Assembly: GCA_036130055.1 (NCBI GenBank)
Contig: JAYYOR010000013.1
Location: forward strand, 1 to 64,000
Origin: TMED69 sp036130055
GTDB taxonomy: Bacteria > Pseudomonadota > Gammaproteobacteria > Ga0077536
Reading direction: 5' to 3'
Length of the DNA stretch: 64,000 bases
Shown piece by piece: positions 19,787-29,355 of this stretch (the stretch's first letter is position 1; each line of letters opens with the position of its first letter). The position numbers and the translations under genes were made by a program. The notes beneath the pieces were generated by a model. It did no database searches. It was given only the letters and a program-made list of their open reading frames with translations, and was not told where the DNA came from.

Positions 19787-21468
19787 TGTCAGAAAACTTT
19801 GCCGAATTATTCGAGAACAGCGACATCGTAAGTAAGATGAAACCAGGCACAATAATGAATGGATTAGTTGTCGACGTTCGCGCCGATTACGTGATTGTGA
19901 ATGCAGGACTCAAGTCCGAAGGTATTATTCCTATTGAACAGTTTAAAAACGACAATGGTGAGTTGGACGTAAATGTAGGTGATCAGGTTGAAGTAGCCCT
20001 TGATGCCGTAGAAGATGGATACGGTGAGACGCGGCTTTCTAGAGAAAAAGCGAAGCGTGCGAAAGCCTGGATTGAGTTAGAAAAAGCGTGTGAATCTCAG
20101 GAAACGGTTGTTGGGGTGATTACGGATAAAGTAAAAGGCGGATTTACAGTAAATGTAAGCAGTGTGCGGGCTTTTCTTCCGGGCTCCTTAGTGGATGTTA
20201 GGCCTGTAAAAGATATGGGATACTTAGAAGGAAAGCCGGTAGATTTTAAAGTAATAAAAGTCGATAAAAAACGAAATAATGCAGTGGTTTCGCGTAGAGC
20301 AGTTGTGGAAAACGACAACTCGGCGGAGAGGGAGTCCGTGCTAAATAAAATGGCAGAAGGGGCGGTCATGACAGGTTTAGTCAAAAATTTGACTGATTAC
20401 GGAGCTTTTGTAGATTTAGGTGGAGTAGATGGCCTCTTGCATATAACCGACATGGCTTGGAAAAGAGTGAAGCATCCGTCAGAACTTGTTTCTGTGGGCG
20501 ATGAAATCAACGTCAAAGTCCTGAAATTTGACTCCGAAACCAACCGGGTATCACTGGGATTAAAACAGATGGGTGAAGATCCTTGGATGGATGTGTCAAA
20601 TAGATTTCCGGAAGGATCAAGTTTAAGTGGTAAGGTTTCGAATATCACCGATTACGGATGTTTTGTTGAAATCGAAGAGGGTGTGGAGGGACTTGTTCAT
20701 GTCTCGGAAATGGATTGGACTAATAAAAATGTGCACCCATCAAAAGTTGTACACTTGGGAGATGAGGTCGATGTAAAAGTTCTCGAAATCGATCAAGAGA
20801 GAAGGCGGATATCTCTCGGTATGAAACAATGTAAGGTCAATCCATGGGAAGAATTCTCTTCCAATCATCAGAAGAATGATAGAGCGTCTGGCGTTATTAA
20901 ATCGATTACAGATTTTGGGATTTTTGTTGGTCTTGAGGGTGGTATCGACGGCCTGATTCATTTATCAGATTTATCTTGGGATGAGCCGGGAGAGGAGTCT
21001 GTTCGCAATTATAAAAAAGGAGATTCAATAGATGCTGTGGTGCTGGCGGTTGATGCGGCTAGAGAAAGGATTTCGCTTGGCATAAAGCAGCTCGATCAAG
21101 ACCCATTCACGCTATATCAAAATAAGAATAACAAAGGTTCACTGGTCTCGGTGAAAGTGCTTGACGTTGATTCAAAACAAGTAACAGTTGAGGTAACTGA
21201 AGGGGTAGAAGGACTTATAAAAATTACCGAATTATCGGTTGATGCCGCCGACGATCCAAAAAATTCCGTTAAGGTAGATGACGTCTTCGACGCTCTAATT
21301 ACAGGTTTTGATAGAAAAAAAAGAGTCGTTTTACTTTCAGTGAAAGCCAAAGAATCAGAAGAGCAAGCAGCGGCGCTTGAAGAGTACGGTCTTGAAACCC
21401 AGTCCAATAGAGCAACTCTTGGCGATCTTATGAAAGAGCAACTCGACACAAAAGAAAATAGTGATTAG
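19786..21468 (+). CDS. rpsA: 30S ribosomal protein S1
   Basis: mRNA-binding ribosomal protein of 560 residues, close to the E. coli length of 557, with six S1/OB repeats. The repeats are recognisable by recurring patterns such as LTDYGAFVDLGGVDGLLHI, ITDYGCFVEIEEGVEGLVH and ITDFGIFVGLEGGIDGLIH. The first two repeats are more diverged, as in the family, where they bind the ribosome. Codon use and packing match its neighbours. Followed by ihfB after 29 bases. Confidence 0.98.
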   Translation: MSENFAELFENSDIVSKMKPGTIMNGLVVDVRADYVIVNAGLKSEGIIPIEQFKNDNGELDVNVGDQVEVALDAVEDGYGETRLSREKAKRAKAWIELEKACESQETVVGVITDKVKGGFTVNVSSVRAFLPGSLVDVRPVKDMGYLEGKPVDFKVIKVDKKRNNAVVSRRAVVENDNSAERESVLNKMAEGAVMTGLVKNLTDYGAFVDLGGVDGLLHITDMAWKRVKHPSELVSVGDEINVKVLKFDSETNRVSLGLKQMGEDPWMDVSNRFPEGSSLSGKVSNITDYGCFVEIEEGVEGLVHVSEMDWTNKNVHPSKVVHLGDEVDVKVLEIDQERRRISLGMKQCKVNPWEEFSSNHQKNDRASGVIKSITDFGIFVGLEGGIDGLIHLSDLSWDEPGEESVRNYKKGDSIDAVVLAVDAARERISLGIKQLDQDPFTLYQNKNNKGSLVSVKVLDVDSKQVTVEVTEGVEGLIKITELSVDAADDPKNSVKVDDVFDALITGFDRKKRVVLLSVKAKESEEQAAALEEYGLETQSNRATLGDLMKEQLDTKENSD

Positions 21469-21497
21469 AAGAATAATATTAAAATTAACTATTGAAA

Positions 21498-21803
21498 ATG
21501 ACTAAATCAGAACTTATTGAAGTCCTGCTTACGGAACAATCGCATCTGAAACACGAAGATGTAGAACTGGCCGTTAAAACCATTTTAGAATTAATGAGCC
21601 AATCACTTGCCGATGGTGAGCGAATTGAAATCAGAGGATTTGGTAGCTTTTGTTTACATTACAGGCCGCCTAGAGTAGGCAGAAACCCGAAATCGGGTGA
21701 GTCGGTAACACTCTCGGAAAAGTACGTCCCGCATTTTAAGCCTGGGAAAGAACTGAGAGAGAGAGTGAATAATCAGCCTAAAAATATAACCGTAATTAAA
21801 TAA
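21498..21803 (+). CDS. ihfB: integration host factor subunit beta
   Basis: DNA-bending nucleoid protein that works as a heterodimer with IhfA. About 101 residues with the HU/IHF fold. The beta-arm motif RPPRVGRNPKSGESV and IEIRGFGSFCLHY are conserved. The frame extends to a TTG at 21492, but ATG 21498 gives the usual MTKSELIE start. Directly after rpsA, the standard location. Confidence 0.94.
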   Translation: MTKSELIEVLLTEQSHLKHEDVELAVKTILELMSQSLADGERIEIRGFGSFCLHYRPPRVGRNPKSGESVTLSEKYVPHFKPGKELRERVNNQPKNITVIK

Positions 21804-21875
21804 TAGGCATTATCGTACCTTGCTGTAAATTTTTTTACTTTTTTAGTTGTTGAGTTTTATACCTGAGTTGTTGAT

Positions 21876-22181
21876 ATGCTAAGAGCTCTGTTAAAAATTA
21901 TTAATTTCTCAGCTTTGGCTTTTTTGTTGATTTTTATAATTTATTTTCATTTGCTTAACTCCCAGCCAATTAATTTAGACTTTATCTTAATTGACTTTGA
22001 AACAAATGTAACCCTTATAATGTTAGTCAGTTTCCTAATTGGCTACATTGTTGCAAATTTTAGTTTTATTTTTAGGAAATTTTTAAACGTATTCTTAAAA
22101 AACAAAAACAATAGAAACCACGATTTAAAGAAAGTTGAGAACTTTCAAAGAGCATTTAAAGATATTAAAGAAGATGGTTAA
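21876..22181 (+). CDS. lapA: LapA-family inner-membrane protein (DUF1049)
   Basis: A 101-residue protein with two membrane segments (about 8-27 and 44-68) and a short basic cytoplasmic tail, the LapA/YciS pattern. The LapAB family helps control LPS assembly and LpxC stability. The position between ihfB and pyrF is typical, but the partner gene lapB, which normally lies between lapA and pyrF, is missing here. Overlaps pyrF by 8 bases. Confidence 0.8.
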   Translation: MLRALLKIINFSALAFLLIFIIYFHLLNSQPINLDFILIDFETNVTLIMLVSFLIGYIVANFSFIFRKFLNVFLKNKNNRNHDLKKVENFQRAFKDIKEDG

Positions 22182-22875
22182 TCCGATAGACCCCAGAATT
22201 ATACTTGCATTAGATTTCGCTTCAGAATTTGAAACCTTAAGCTTTCTTGAAGGTTTAGAGCCTAAATTTTGTAGATTGAAAATAGGCAAACAACTTTTTG
22301 TTCGAGAAGGTCCGAAAATAGTCACAAAACTAGTTAATCAAGGTTATGACATTTTTTTGGATTTGAAATTTCACGATATTCCGAACACAGTCGCGAACGC
22401 TTGTATGGCTGCTGCTGACTTAGGATGCTGGATGATAAATGTTCACGCGTTGGGTGGGAAGAAAATGATGGAATCGGCAGCAAATTCATTTGCAAGGCTT
22501 AAAAATCCTCCTTTGCTTGTCTCGGTCACTGTGCTTACTAGTTTGAGTGATGACGATTTAAAAGGCGTTGGTTTAAATATGACTATTGAAGAACAAGCAA
22601 AAATGTTGGCAAAGCAATCTTACGATGCAGGTCTTGATGGGGTTGTTTGTTCGGCTTTAGAAATAAAAAGCATAAAAAAATATGTGGGAGATAGATTTAT
22701 TTTTGTTACTCCTGGCATAAGATTAGAAGATGATTTGAAGCATGATCAGAGTCGGGTAGTCACACCAAAAGCAGCAATTCTATTGGATTCTAATTATCTT
22801 GTAATTGGTCGCTCCATAACCAAGAATAAAGAGCCTGTCAAAAAGTTGCAGCAACTAGTCACAGATTTACAGTAA
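22174..22875 (+). CDS. pyrF: orotidine 5'-phosphate decarboxylase
   Basis: Last step of UMP synthesis. About 233 residues. The catalytic tetrad region FLDLKFHDIPNTVA, LALDFAS at the N-terminus, VCSALEI, TPGIRLE and VIGRSIT are present. The start was set at ATG 22174, which gives MVNPIDPRIILALDF and overlaps the lapA stop; the longer frame from 22135 adds residues not seen in the family. Confidence 0.96.
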   Translation: MVNPIDPRIILALDFASEFETLSFLEGLEPKFCRLKIGKQLFVREGPKIVTKLVNQGYDIFLDLKFHDIPNTVANACMAAADLGCWMINVHALGGKKMMESAANSFARLKNPPLLVSVTVLTSLSDDDLKGVGLNMTIEEQAKMLAKQSYDAGLDGVVCSALEIKSIKKYVGDRFIFVTPGIRLEDDLKHDQSRVVTPKAAILLDSNYLVIGRSITKNKEPVKKLQQLVTDLQ

Positions 22876-22911
22876 AAAAATTAAAAATATTCTTTTAAAT
22901 AATAAACTAAA

Positions 22912-25900
22912 TTGATAAAAATTTTTTCCCCTGAAATTTCAGCACCCGAAAGTGATTGGCAGGCAGGTCCTGGTGCTTGGGAGTGCATGATTACTAAAGC
23001 TGCCCAAAATTGGAACCACCCTATGGCGGTCGTAGTTCCAAAAAAAGATTTCGACATCGTAGCGGGAAATTTAAATTTTTTTGCTTTTAATATAGAGATT
23101 TTAGAAATTCCTTCTTTGGGCACTCTCCCTTATGATCGTCAGAGTCCTTCAGTTCAGGTGATAGCGCAGAGAGTCCATGCCTTTAACTGCATATCATCTA
23201 AAAAACGACAAATAACTGTTATGGATGAAGATACGTTTTTTAGCCGGTTGCCACCAAAAGATGAGTTACTTGGCCACGCTTTTGAATTAAAACTTGATCA
23301 GACTGTTGATATAAACGAATTGTCTTTAAGGTTGGTAGGTTTAAGTTATGAAAAAAGAAGACAGGTAACAGAAGTTGGAGAATTTGCTGCAAGAGGTAGT
23401 ATTCTCGACGTTTTTCCACCTGGTTCTGCAGCTCCAGTGAGGCTTGATTTTTTCGATAAAAAAATTGAAAGTATACGAAAATTCGATCCTGCAAGCCAAA
23501 GGTCCATTGGAATTCTAAATAATGTTTTGATTGAATCCGCAAACGAAATCCGACTAAGCTCTGAAAACATAAGAAGATTTAAAAAAAACTTCAGGTTGCT
23601 TTTTGGGGATAAATGGAAAGATAGTCTAATAACGGAGCAAATACAGCAGGGTATTTATCCTTCCGGTGTGGAATGTTATTTACCTTTATTTTTTGAGAAG
23701 ACTAACAATATCACTGATTACCTCCCAGAAAATACGGCCTATGTATTTAGCCGCAATCTGCTCGAAGCTGAAAAAGAATTTTTCGATTTTATTGAAGAAC
23801 GGTATAAATTTTTAACCTTGCTCGATGAAAGACCTTTGATTGAGCCAAATAACCTATATATTTCATTTGAACAAATAAAATCTTCTGATAGCACGACTTC
23901 GGTTAAGTTTTTAAACTCGTCACGTAGTTATGAGTACGGAGCCTCCCTTGGCAGTGACTTTGTTCAAACTTTGCCACTTCCTTCTAATTTAGAATTAGAA
24001 AAAATTTTAAGCCAAATAATAAATCCTTCGTTAAAAAAATTTAGGAAAATATTAGTTGTTTTGCCAAAAGAAAAATTAAAGTTATTTCAGGAAATGCCGG
24101 GATTTTTTGAACTAGATTTCGCAATTGTGAATGGCTGGTCCGGTTTTCTAAAAGCTCCAAATCCTGTCTGTCTTACAATTGGTTCTATAAGCAAAGGATT
24201 TTACTCAATAGAAGATAGTTTAATTGTTCATGTTTTGGCGAGCAAAAAGCAGAGTCATGATTATAAAAAGACAAAGAACGGTGTGCCTCGGTTAACAAAA
24301 TCTTTTGATCAGATTATTGAAAGCCTGACCTCTTGGGAGCTTGATTCTCCAGTAGTCCATCGACAGTATGGTGTCGGTCGTTTTAAAGGATTGACTATCT
24401 TGACCACTGATAATGTTGATACTGAATATTTGGAAATTAGCTATGCAGATCAAGATAAGCTATATGTCCCAATAAGAAGCATGAATCTCGTTGAAAAATA
24501 CACAGGTGCGAGCCCAGAAAATGCTCCTTTACATAAACTTGGATCTGGACAATGGGAGAAAGTAAAGAGAAGAGCAAAGCAGAAAGCAAATGATGCAGCG
24601 GTAGAGATCTTAGAAATACTTGCAAGAAGGTCAACAAAAAAAGGAAGAAAATATTCAGTTCAGGAAGATGCTTTCAGTTCGTTTTGCCAAGGTTTTTATT
24701 TTGAAGAAACACCGGATCAGCAACAAGCAATAAATGAAGTTTTAGCTGATTTAGAATCTAGTAGACCGATGGACAGGCTTTTGTGTGGTGACGTGGGTTT
24801 TGGGAAGACGGAGGTTGCAATGAGAGCTGCCTTTGTAATTTCGAATTTCGGCGATCAAGTTGCAATATTAGCTCCAACTACTATTTTAGTACAACAGCAC
24901 TTTGATGCGTTTGTTGAAAGGTTTGCTGATACACCTATAAAAATATCTGCCCTTTCGCGTTCGATCGAAAAAAAAAACGTCGCATCAACTATTGCCGAAA
25001 TAGAGAAAGGTAGTGTTGATATCGTGATAGGCACACATAAGTTATTGAGCAGTTCTATAAAATTTAAAAGACTAGGTTTACTAATAATAGACGAAGAGCA
25101 TAGATTTGGGGTGCTCCAAAAGGAGAAAATAAAAAAATATCGGGGAGACGTAAATGTTCTTTCGATGACGGCTACACCTATTCCTCGTACATTAAACATG
25201 TCACTGTCAGGGATGAAAGATTTGTCGATAATGGCAACCCCACCAGAGAATAGGGTACCAATTAATACAATGGTTTTAGAATGGTCTGACGAAATAATAA
25301 AAGAATCAATTACAAGAGAGATAAGTCGTGGCGGACAAGTTTACTTTATTCATAATGAAGTGAAGACAATTGAAGAAGTAGAATTAAAAATTAAGAGAAT
25401 TCTACCAAAGATTTCCTTAAAAATTGTTCATGGTCAATTAAATAAAATTAGCTTAGGTCAGATCATGAAAGAATTTTATCGCGGCGATATAGATCTCCTT
25501 CTTGCTACAACCATAGTAGAGTCAGGGATAGATAATCCGCGGACAAATACAATTATAATTAATAAAGCCCACAAGTTGGGCTTAGCACAGCTTTACCAGT
25601 TGAGAGGCCGAGTCGGCCGGTCAAATCGTTCAGCTTTTGCTTATATATTTATTCCTAACCGTAAGTTGTTGTCTGCCGATTCGCTAAAAAGAGTTGAGGC
25701 AATTGAATCTTTGAACCAATTAGGAATGGGTTTTCTTCTCGCAAGTCATGATCTAGAGATTAGAGGTGCTGGTGAAGTTCTTGGAGAAGATCAAAGCGGT
25801 GAAATCCATCAAATGGGATATTCCATGTTTAACGATCTTTTAGCGAAAACTGTAGAAACTCTTAGTTCAGCTGACCAGTTAGATAAGAGTGTTGACACAA

Positions 25901-26349
25901 AAGAAATTGAGATGAACTTAAACATCACAGCTTTATTGCCCGAGAAATATTTACCAGATATCCATGAACGTTTATCGATTTATAAACGACTGGCGGCAGC
26001 AAAGGATGTTCATGAATTAGACTCGATTGAAGAGGAAATGATTGATAGGTTCGGTGAGCATCCTGAGGTGGCGAAAAATCTGGTTGATTTAACGAGGATA
26101 AAGATAAAACTGATCGAATTAGGAGTAAGTAAAGTTGAATTTAACAAAACAAATAACTGGGTTGAATTCAATGAAAATAGTTGCGCATCATTTGAGAATA
26201 TGATGGAATTGATAACAAGCAATACTGATTATAGTTTTAAAAATTCTCAAAGCTTGCGCATTAAAAAGATTCTTGCGAGCCCAAAACAAAAACTTGACGA
26301 GCTCAAATTTTTATATGAAAAACTTCGAAAAACCAGTAATGGATCTTAG
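22912..26349 (+). CDS. mfd: transcription-repair coupling factor
   Basis: ATP-dependent translocase that removes stalled RNA polymerase from lesions and recruits UvrA. 1145 residues, normal length. Domains in order: UvrB-like N-terminal module (about 1-340), RNA-polymerase-interaction domain (about 470-540, VHRQYGVGRFKGL), RecG-like motor with Walker A GDVGFGKTEVAMRA, box II IIDEEHRFGVLQ and motif VI QLRGRVGRSN, and the C-terminal TRCF domain. The start is TTG at 22912; no better codon lies near the family N-terminus. Confidence 0.97.
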   Translation: MIKIFSPEISAPESDWQAGPGAWECMITKAAQNWNHPMAVVVPKKDFDIVAGNLNFFAFNIEILEIPSLGTLPYDRQSPSVQVIAQRVHAFNCISSKKRQITVMDEDTFFSRLPPKDELLGHAFELKLDQTVDINELSLRLVGLSYEKRRQVTEVGEFAARGSILDVFPPGSAAPVRLDFFDKKIESIRKFDPASQRSIGILNNVLIESANEIRLSSENIRRFKKNFRLLFGDKWKDSLITEQIQQGIYPSGVECYLPLFFEKTNNITDYLPENTAYVFSRNLLEAEKEFFDFIEERYKFLTLLDERPLIEPNNLYISFEQIKSSDSTTSVKFLNSSRSYEYGASLGSDFVQTLPLPSNLELEKILSQIINPSLKKFRKILVVLPKEKLKLFQEMPGFFELDFAIVNGWSGFLKAPNPVCLTIGSISKGFYSIEDSLIVHVLASKKQSHDYKKTKNGVPRLTKSFDQIIESLTSWELDSPVVHRQYGVGRFKGLTILTTDNVDTEYLEISYADQDKLYVPIRSMNLVEKYTGASPENAPLHKLGSGQWEKVKRRAKQKANDAAVEILEILARRSTKKGRKYSVQEDAFSSFCQGFYFEETPDQQQAINEVLADLESSRPMDRLLCGDVGFGKTEVAMRAAFVISNFGDQVAILAPTTILVQQHFDAFVERFADTPIKISALSRSIEKKNVASTIAEIEKGSVDIVIGTHKLLSSSIKFKRLGLLIIDEEHRFGVLQKEKIKKYRGDVNVLSMTATPIPRTLNMSLSGMKDLSIMATPPENRVPINTMVLEWSDEIIKESITREISRGGQVYFIHNEVKTIEEVELKIKRILPKISLKIVHGQLNKISLGQIMKEFYRGDIDLLLATTIVESGIDNPRTNTIIINKAHKLGLAQLYQLRGRVGRSNRSAFAYIFIPNRKLLSADSLKRVEAIESLNQLGMGFLLASHDLEIRGAGEVLGEDQSGEIHQMGYSMFNDLLAKTVETLSSADQLDKSVDTKEIEMNLNITALLPEKYLPDIHERLSIYKRLAAAKDVHELDSIEEEMIDRFGEHPEVAKNLVDLTRIKIKLIELGVSKVEFNKTNNWVEFNENSCASFENMMELITSNTDYSFKNSQSLRIKKILASPKQKLDELKFLYEKLRKTSNGS

Positions 26350-26968
26350 ATTCCTGTCGATTCTTTCAGTATGCCTTTTTTTTTCCCTTTCCGGACAGGC
26401 TAGGACTTATCAGGTTGAGCTAGAGGTTTTTGGTATCAATGTCTTTTCGTCCTCTTCTGAGAAGTTAAGTCGCCCAACATTTATACCGGAATTCCGTAAA
26501 ACTAGGGTGCTAGAGGAAATGGTAGAACCTATTTCTATTAATGGAGATCAAATAGACTTCGGTTATCCTTTGTTTAAAATACTTCCCGTTTCAGCCAGAC
26601 TATTAGATTTAGGTCGGATATTTGAAAATGGAAATCAATTCACTCGGATAACCACACTTGCATGGAATCATCCAAGAGACAATTCAGAAAAAATCTACAT
26701 CGCAAGTGAGGCGCGATACACGGGAGAAGTCTCAAAAAACGAGAAGTTTTTTGATTCAAATGTTGATATGCTTAACATTAGGAAAATTCAAGGTACAGTC
26801 AAATTACAAATTGACCGGTTAATGTTTTTAGAGCTTGATTTTATTTATGACCATGACGTGTTTGGATTGATACAACTTAGTGAAAAAAGAAGAATAAAGC
26901 TTAATGAGTTAAACTATTTTGACCATCCCTTATTTGGGATAGTCACGTTAGTGACGCCTATTGACTAG
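26339..26968 (+). CDS. CsiV-family exported protein
   Basis: About 209 residues. A Sec signal peptide (about 1-21, LSILSVCLFFSLSGQA) precedes YQVELEVFGIN. The C-terminus ELNYFDHPLFGIVTLVTP matches the end of the CsiV family, named for a Vibrio cholerae periplasmic peptidoglycan-binding protein. mfd, then this family, then mtnP is also the order in Pseudomonas. The ATG at 26339 overlaps the mfd stop by 11 bases; upstream in-frame starts lie inside mfd. Its stop abuts the stop of the convergent mtnP with no gap. Confidence 0.78.
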   Translation: MDLRFLSILSVCLFFSLSGQARTYQVELEVFGINVFSSSSEKLSRPTFIPEFRKTRVLEEMVEPISINGDQIDFGYPLFKILPVSARLLDLGRIFENGNQFTRITTLAWNHPRDNSEKIYIASEARYTGEVSKNEKFFDSNVDMLNIRKIQGTVKLQIDRLMFLELDFIYDHDVFGLIQLSEKRRIKLNELNYFDHPLFGIVTLVTPID

Positions 26969-27691
26969 TTAGTCATTTAAAATGAATCGTTTGAATATTC
27001 GAAATGAGGTTTCAGCTCCCTTTTTTATTTCCCTTTGCATATCGCTTATAGATATTGGTTCGCTATCAACTCCAGCAGCCGGGTTAACAATATAAGCTAT
27101 GCATGCATATTTGATGTCAAGTTCTGCTGCTAAACATGCTTCAGGCATCCCGGTCATTCCAACTATATCGCAACCGTCATTCTGCAATCTTTTAATTTCC
27201 GCGGCGGTCTCAAGTCTAGGTCCTTGAGTAATTGCATGCACCCCTCGCTCTTCTGCTCTTATTTCTAAATCTTCACATGCTTTAATTAGTTTAATTCTCA
27301 GTTGTTCATTATATGGTTGTGAGAACTCTATATGTTTAACTGCATCACTATTTTCAAAAAAGGTTTGGGCTCTGCTATAAGTATAGTCAATAATTTGATC
27401 TGGTATTATAACTTTACCAGTTTGGAAATTTATTCCGCCCACTGCTGCGCTAGCTATAATTTTGTTTACACCTAATTCATGAAGTGCACTAATATTTGCT
27501 TGGTAGTTGATTTTATGTGGTAAGATTTTGCCTCCGCCGTGTCGTTGCATAAACATAAATTCGCATCCATCAAGAGAAATTTTTCTTAAAGCTTGAGAAG
27601 GTGTTCCCCACTTGGTCACCGTATCAAATAGTTTGACAGTTTTCTCGTCTAGAAAATTTTCAAAGCCGCTTCCTCCAATGAATCCTATCAT
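26969..27691 (-). CDS. mtnP: S-methyl-5'-thioinosine phosphorylase
   Basis: Purine nucleoside phosphorylase-fold enzyme, 240 residues, predicted to split methylthioinosine into hypoxanthine and methylthioribose 1-phosphate. Seen are GFIGGSGFENF, RHGGGKILPHKINYQAN, ASAAVGGI, the TQGPRLETAAEI loop and the substrate methionine in VGMTGMPEA. The MTI rather than MTA specificity is inferred from similarity to the Pseudomonas-type enzyme and from the presence of mtaD in this window. It overlaps hpt by 4 bases, so the hypoxanthine product can be passed on. Confidence 0.87.
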   Translation of the reverse strand: MIGFIGGSGFENFLDEKTVKLFDTVTKWGTPSQALRKISLDGCEFMFMQRHGGGKILPHKINYQANISALHELGVNKIIASAAVGGINFQTGKVIIPDQIIDYTYSRAQTFFENSDAVKHIEFSQPYNEQLRIKLIKACEDLEIRAEERGVHAITQGPRLETAAEIKRLQNDGCDIVGMTGMPEACLAAELDIKYACIAYIVNPAAGVDSEPISISDMQREIKKGAETSFRIFKRFILND

Positions 27692-28263
27692 TCTTGTCCC
27701 AGGCCTCTGTTTTGATTTAGGGCAAAGATACCATCAAGATTTCTAAAATGACCATGATAATCTAACCCTGACCCGAAAAGATACTTGTTGGGAAGGTTAA
27801 TTGCATAAAAGTCTGATTCCTGAATCCCTTTACGAATCGGGATATTTTTTTTGACCATGACCGCTGAGTATACTGATTTCGCCCCTGATTTATGACATTC
27901 TCTAATTGCTTCACTAAGAGTTATTCCATGGTCAAGTATGTCATCTATTACCAGGACATTTCTGTTTCTAATATTTTTCTGGGGTTTTCGATGCCAAAAT
28001 GGAAGTCCTCCTGTCGTGTTGTTTCCATAACGCGAGAGGTGAATATAATCTAATTCGCAATTAGACTGAAAGTATCTCATAAATAATGCAGTCGGGTATA
28101 AGCCTCCGTTCATTATTGTTAGGATGATGAGATTTTTGTCGCCAAGCTCAGTTTCTATTTTTTTAGACATTTTTTCCATAGAACGATCAACTGCTTTTTT
28201 TTCAATTAGAAGTTCTGAATTATTGACTATTTGACTTAAATCGCTTTGCTTGGCCTTACTCAT
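27688..28263 (-). CDS. hpt: hypoxanthine-guanine phosphoribosyltransferase
   Basis: Salvages hypoxanthine (and perhaps guanine) to the nucleotide with PRPP. 191 residues. The PRPP-binding loop is VLVIDDILDHGITL and the pyrophosphate loop region is TIMNGGLYP. It overlaps mtnP downstream and the DUF815 gene upstream, so the three are probably translated from one mRNA. Confidence 0.9.
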   Translation of the reverse strand: MSKAKQSDLSQIVNNSELLIEKKAVDRSMEKMSKKIETELGDKNLIILTIMNGGLYPTALFMRYFQSNCELDYIHLSRYGNNTTGGLPFWHRKPQKNIRNRNVLVIDDILDHGITLSEAIRECHKSGAKSVYSAVMVKKNIPIRKGIQESDFYAINLPNKYLFGSGLDYHGHFRNLDGIFALNQNRGLGQE

Positions 28264-29137
28264 TTTTCCCCAATCTTTTTTTTCCTAACCAATCTAATGC
28301 GAATTGATATGCAACCCGACCGCTTCTAGATCCTCTTTCCAAGGACCACCGAAGGGCGCTTGTCCTTATTTCCTCTAGTTCATCTGCCAAAAGAGCTCTG
28401 CAAGCCATTTTTTTTAAATGTGAGGTGGCAATATTAACATAATCATCTTGGGAAAAAGGATGAAATGACAACCATATTCCAAAGCGTTCGGAAAGTGATA
28501 TTTTCTCTTCGATAGCCTCGCTATGATGTAATTCATTGTTTATTATTTGTCCTTTGAAGTTTTCCGCGGCGTCTTCTGGAACTATGTGTCTCCTATTAGA
28601 AGTGGCATAAACAATAAATTGTTTTTCTACTCTGATAGAGCCATCTAAAACCGTTTTGAGGATTTTGTAGTCTGTCTCATTATTTTCGAACGTGAGGTCG
28701 TCGCAAAAAATAACAAATTTACCCTTCAAATTGGTAATTTTTTTCATGATAACGGGGATATCAGCCATATCTTTTGGTTGTACTTCTATCATTTTTAGGC
28801 CGCTAGCGGAAAATTCATTCAATATTGCTCTAATTAATGACGATTTCCCAGTGCCTCGAGGCCCCCACAGTAGAGCATTATTGGCTGGATATCCCGCGAG
28901 AAATTGCAGCGTATTTCGTTTAAGTACGGTCTTTTGCCTATCTATATAGTGAAGATCATCCAGAGCATCTTCATCTGATAGTTCGATCGCCTCTAAAAAT
29001 CCATTCCTATTAACTTTATTCCAGATCCAGGCCACTGAATCCTCATTAAGTTCATCATCGTTATGATAGGTATTCAAAAGTTTTTCAACCTTTTGAAGAA
29101 TCTTTTCTGCTTTATCAAGTACTCTTTGTTTTTTCAT
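28256..29137 (-). CDS. DUF815-family P-loop ATPase
   Basis: 293 residues. Walker A is LLWGPRGTGKSSLI (about residues 90-103) and Walker B FVIFCDDLTFE (about 143-153). The sensor-like sequence YATSNRRHIVP and the C-terminal arginine-rich helix WSLERGSRSGRVA fit the AAA-like DUF815 family. The biological role of this family is not established. First gene of the minus-strand trio with hpt and mtnP. Confidence 0.85.
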   Translation of the reverse strand: MKKQRVLDKAEKILQKVEKLLNTYHNDDELNEDSVAWIWNKVNRNGFLEAIELSDEDALDDLHYIDRQKTVLKRNTLQFLAGYPANNALLWGPRGTGKSSLIRAILNEFSASGLKMIEVQPKDMADIPVIMKKITNLKGKFVIFCDDLTFENNETDYKILKTVLDGSIRVEKQFIVYATSNRRHIVPEDAAENFKGQIINNELHHSEAIEEKISLSERFGIWLSFHPFSQDDYVNIATSHLKKMACRALLADELEEIRTSALRWSLERGSRSGRVAYQFALDWLGKKRLGKNE

Positions 29138-29355
29138 ATTTTATTTATATTTCTTCTGACAGAGATCTAAGCTGTTTCCAAGATAAGAAAATTCAGCGAT
29201 AATTATACAGAGTTTTACAAGACCATGGGTAAATAAAAGCCTATCAAGTGCGACGTCAGGGAAATTAGTTTACAATATCAGTAAAGATCGATAGATCAGA
29301 CAGAGAAATTTCAAGCAATCTTATTTTACAACTAGATTTTTATGTAGGTTATTTT
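29138..29355. other. intergenic region between the DUF815 operon and glyA
   Basis: 218 bases between divergently transcribed genes, so it must hold promoters for both sides. A TACAAT hexamer (29271-29276) could be a -10 element for glyA, but no convincing -35 stands at the right distance. I see no riboswitch-like structure and no open reading frame of note. Confidence 0.4.

Noticed and set aside
26942..26975. Two small dyads (GTCAC/GTGAC and TGACTA/TAGTCA) at the convergent CsiV-mtnP junction
   Set aside because: Stems are 5-6 bp without a U-run, and they lie inside the coding ends of the two genes, so they are not convincing terminators.
29138..29355. Glycine or FMN riboswitch before glyA or the riboflavin genes
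   Set aside because: No conserved riboswitch core could be recognised in the glyA leader, and the rib genes are separated by only a few bases.
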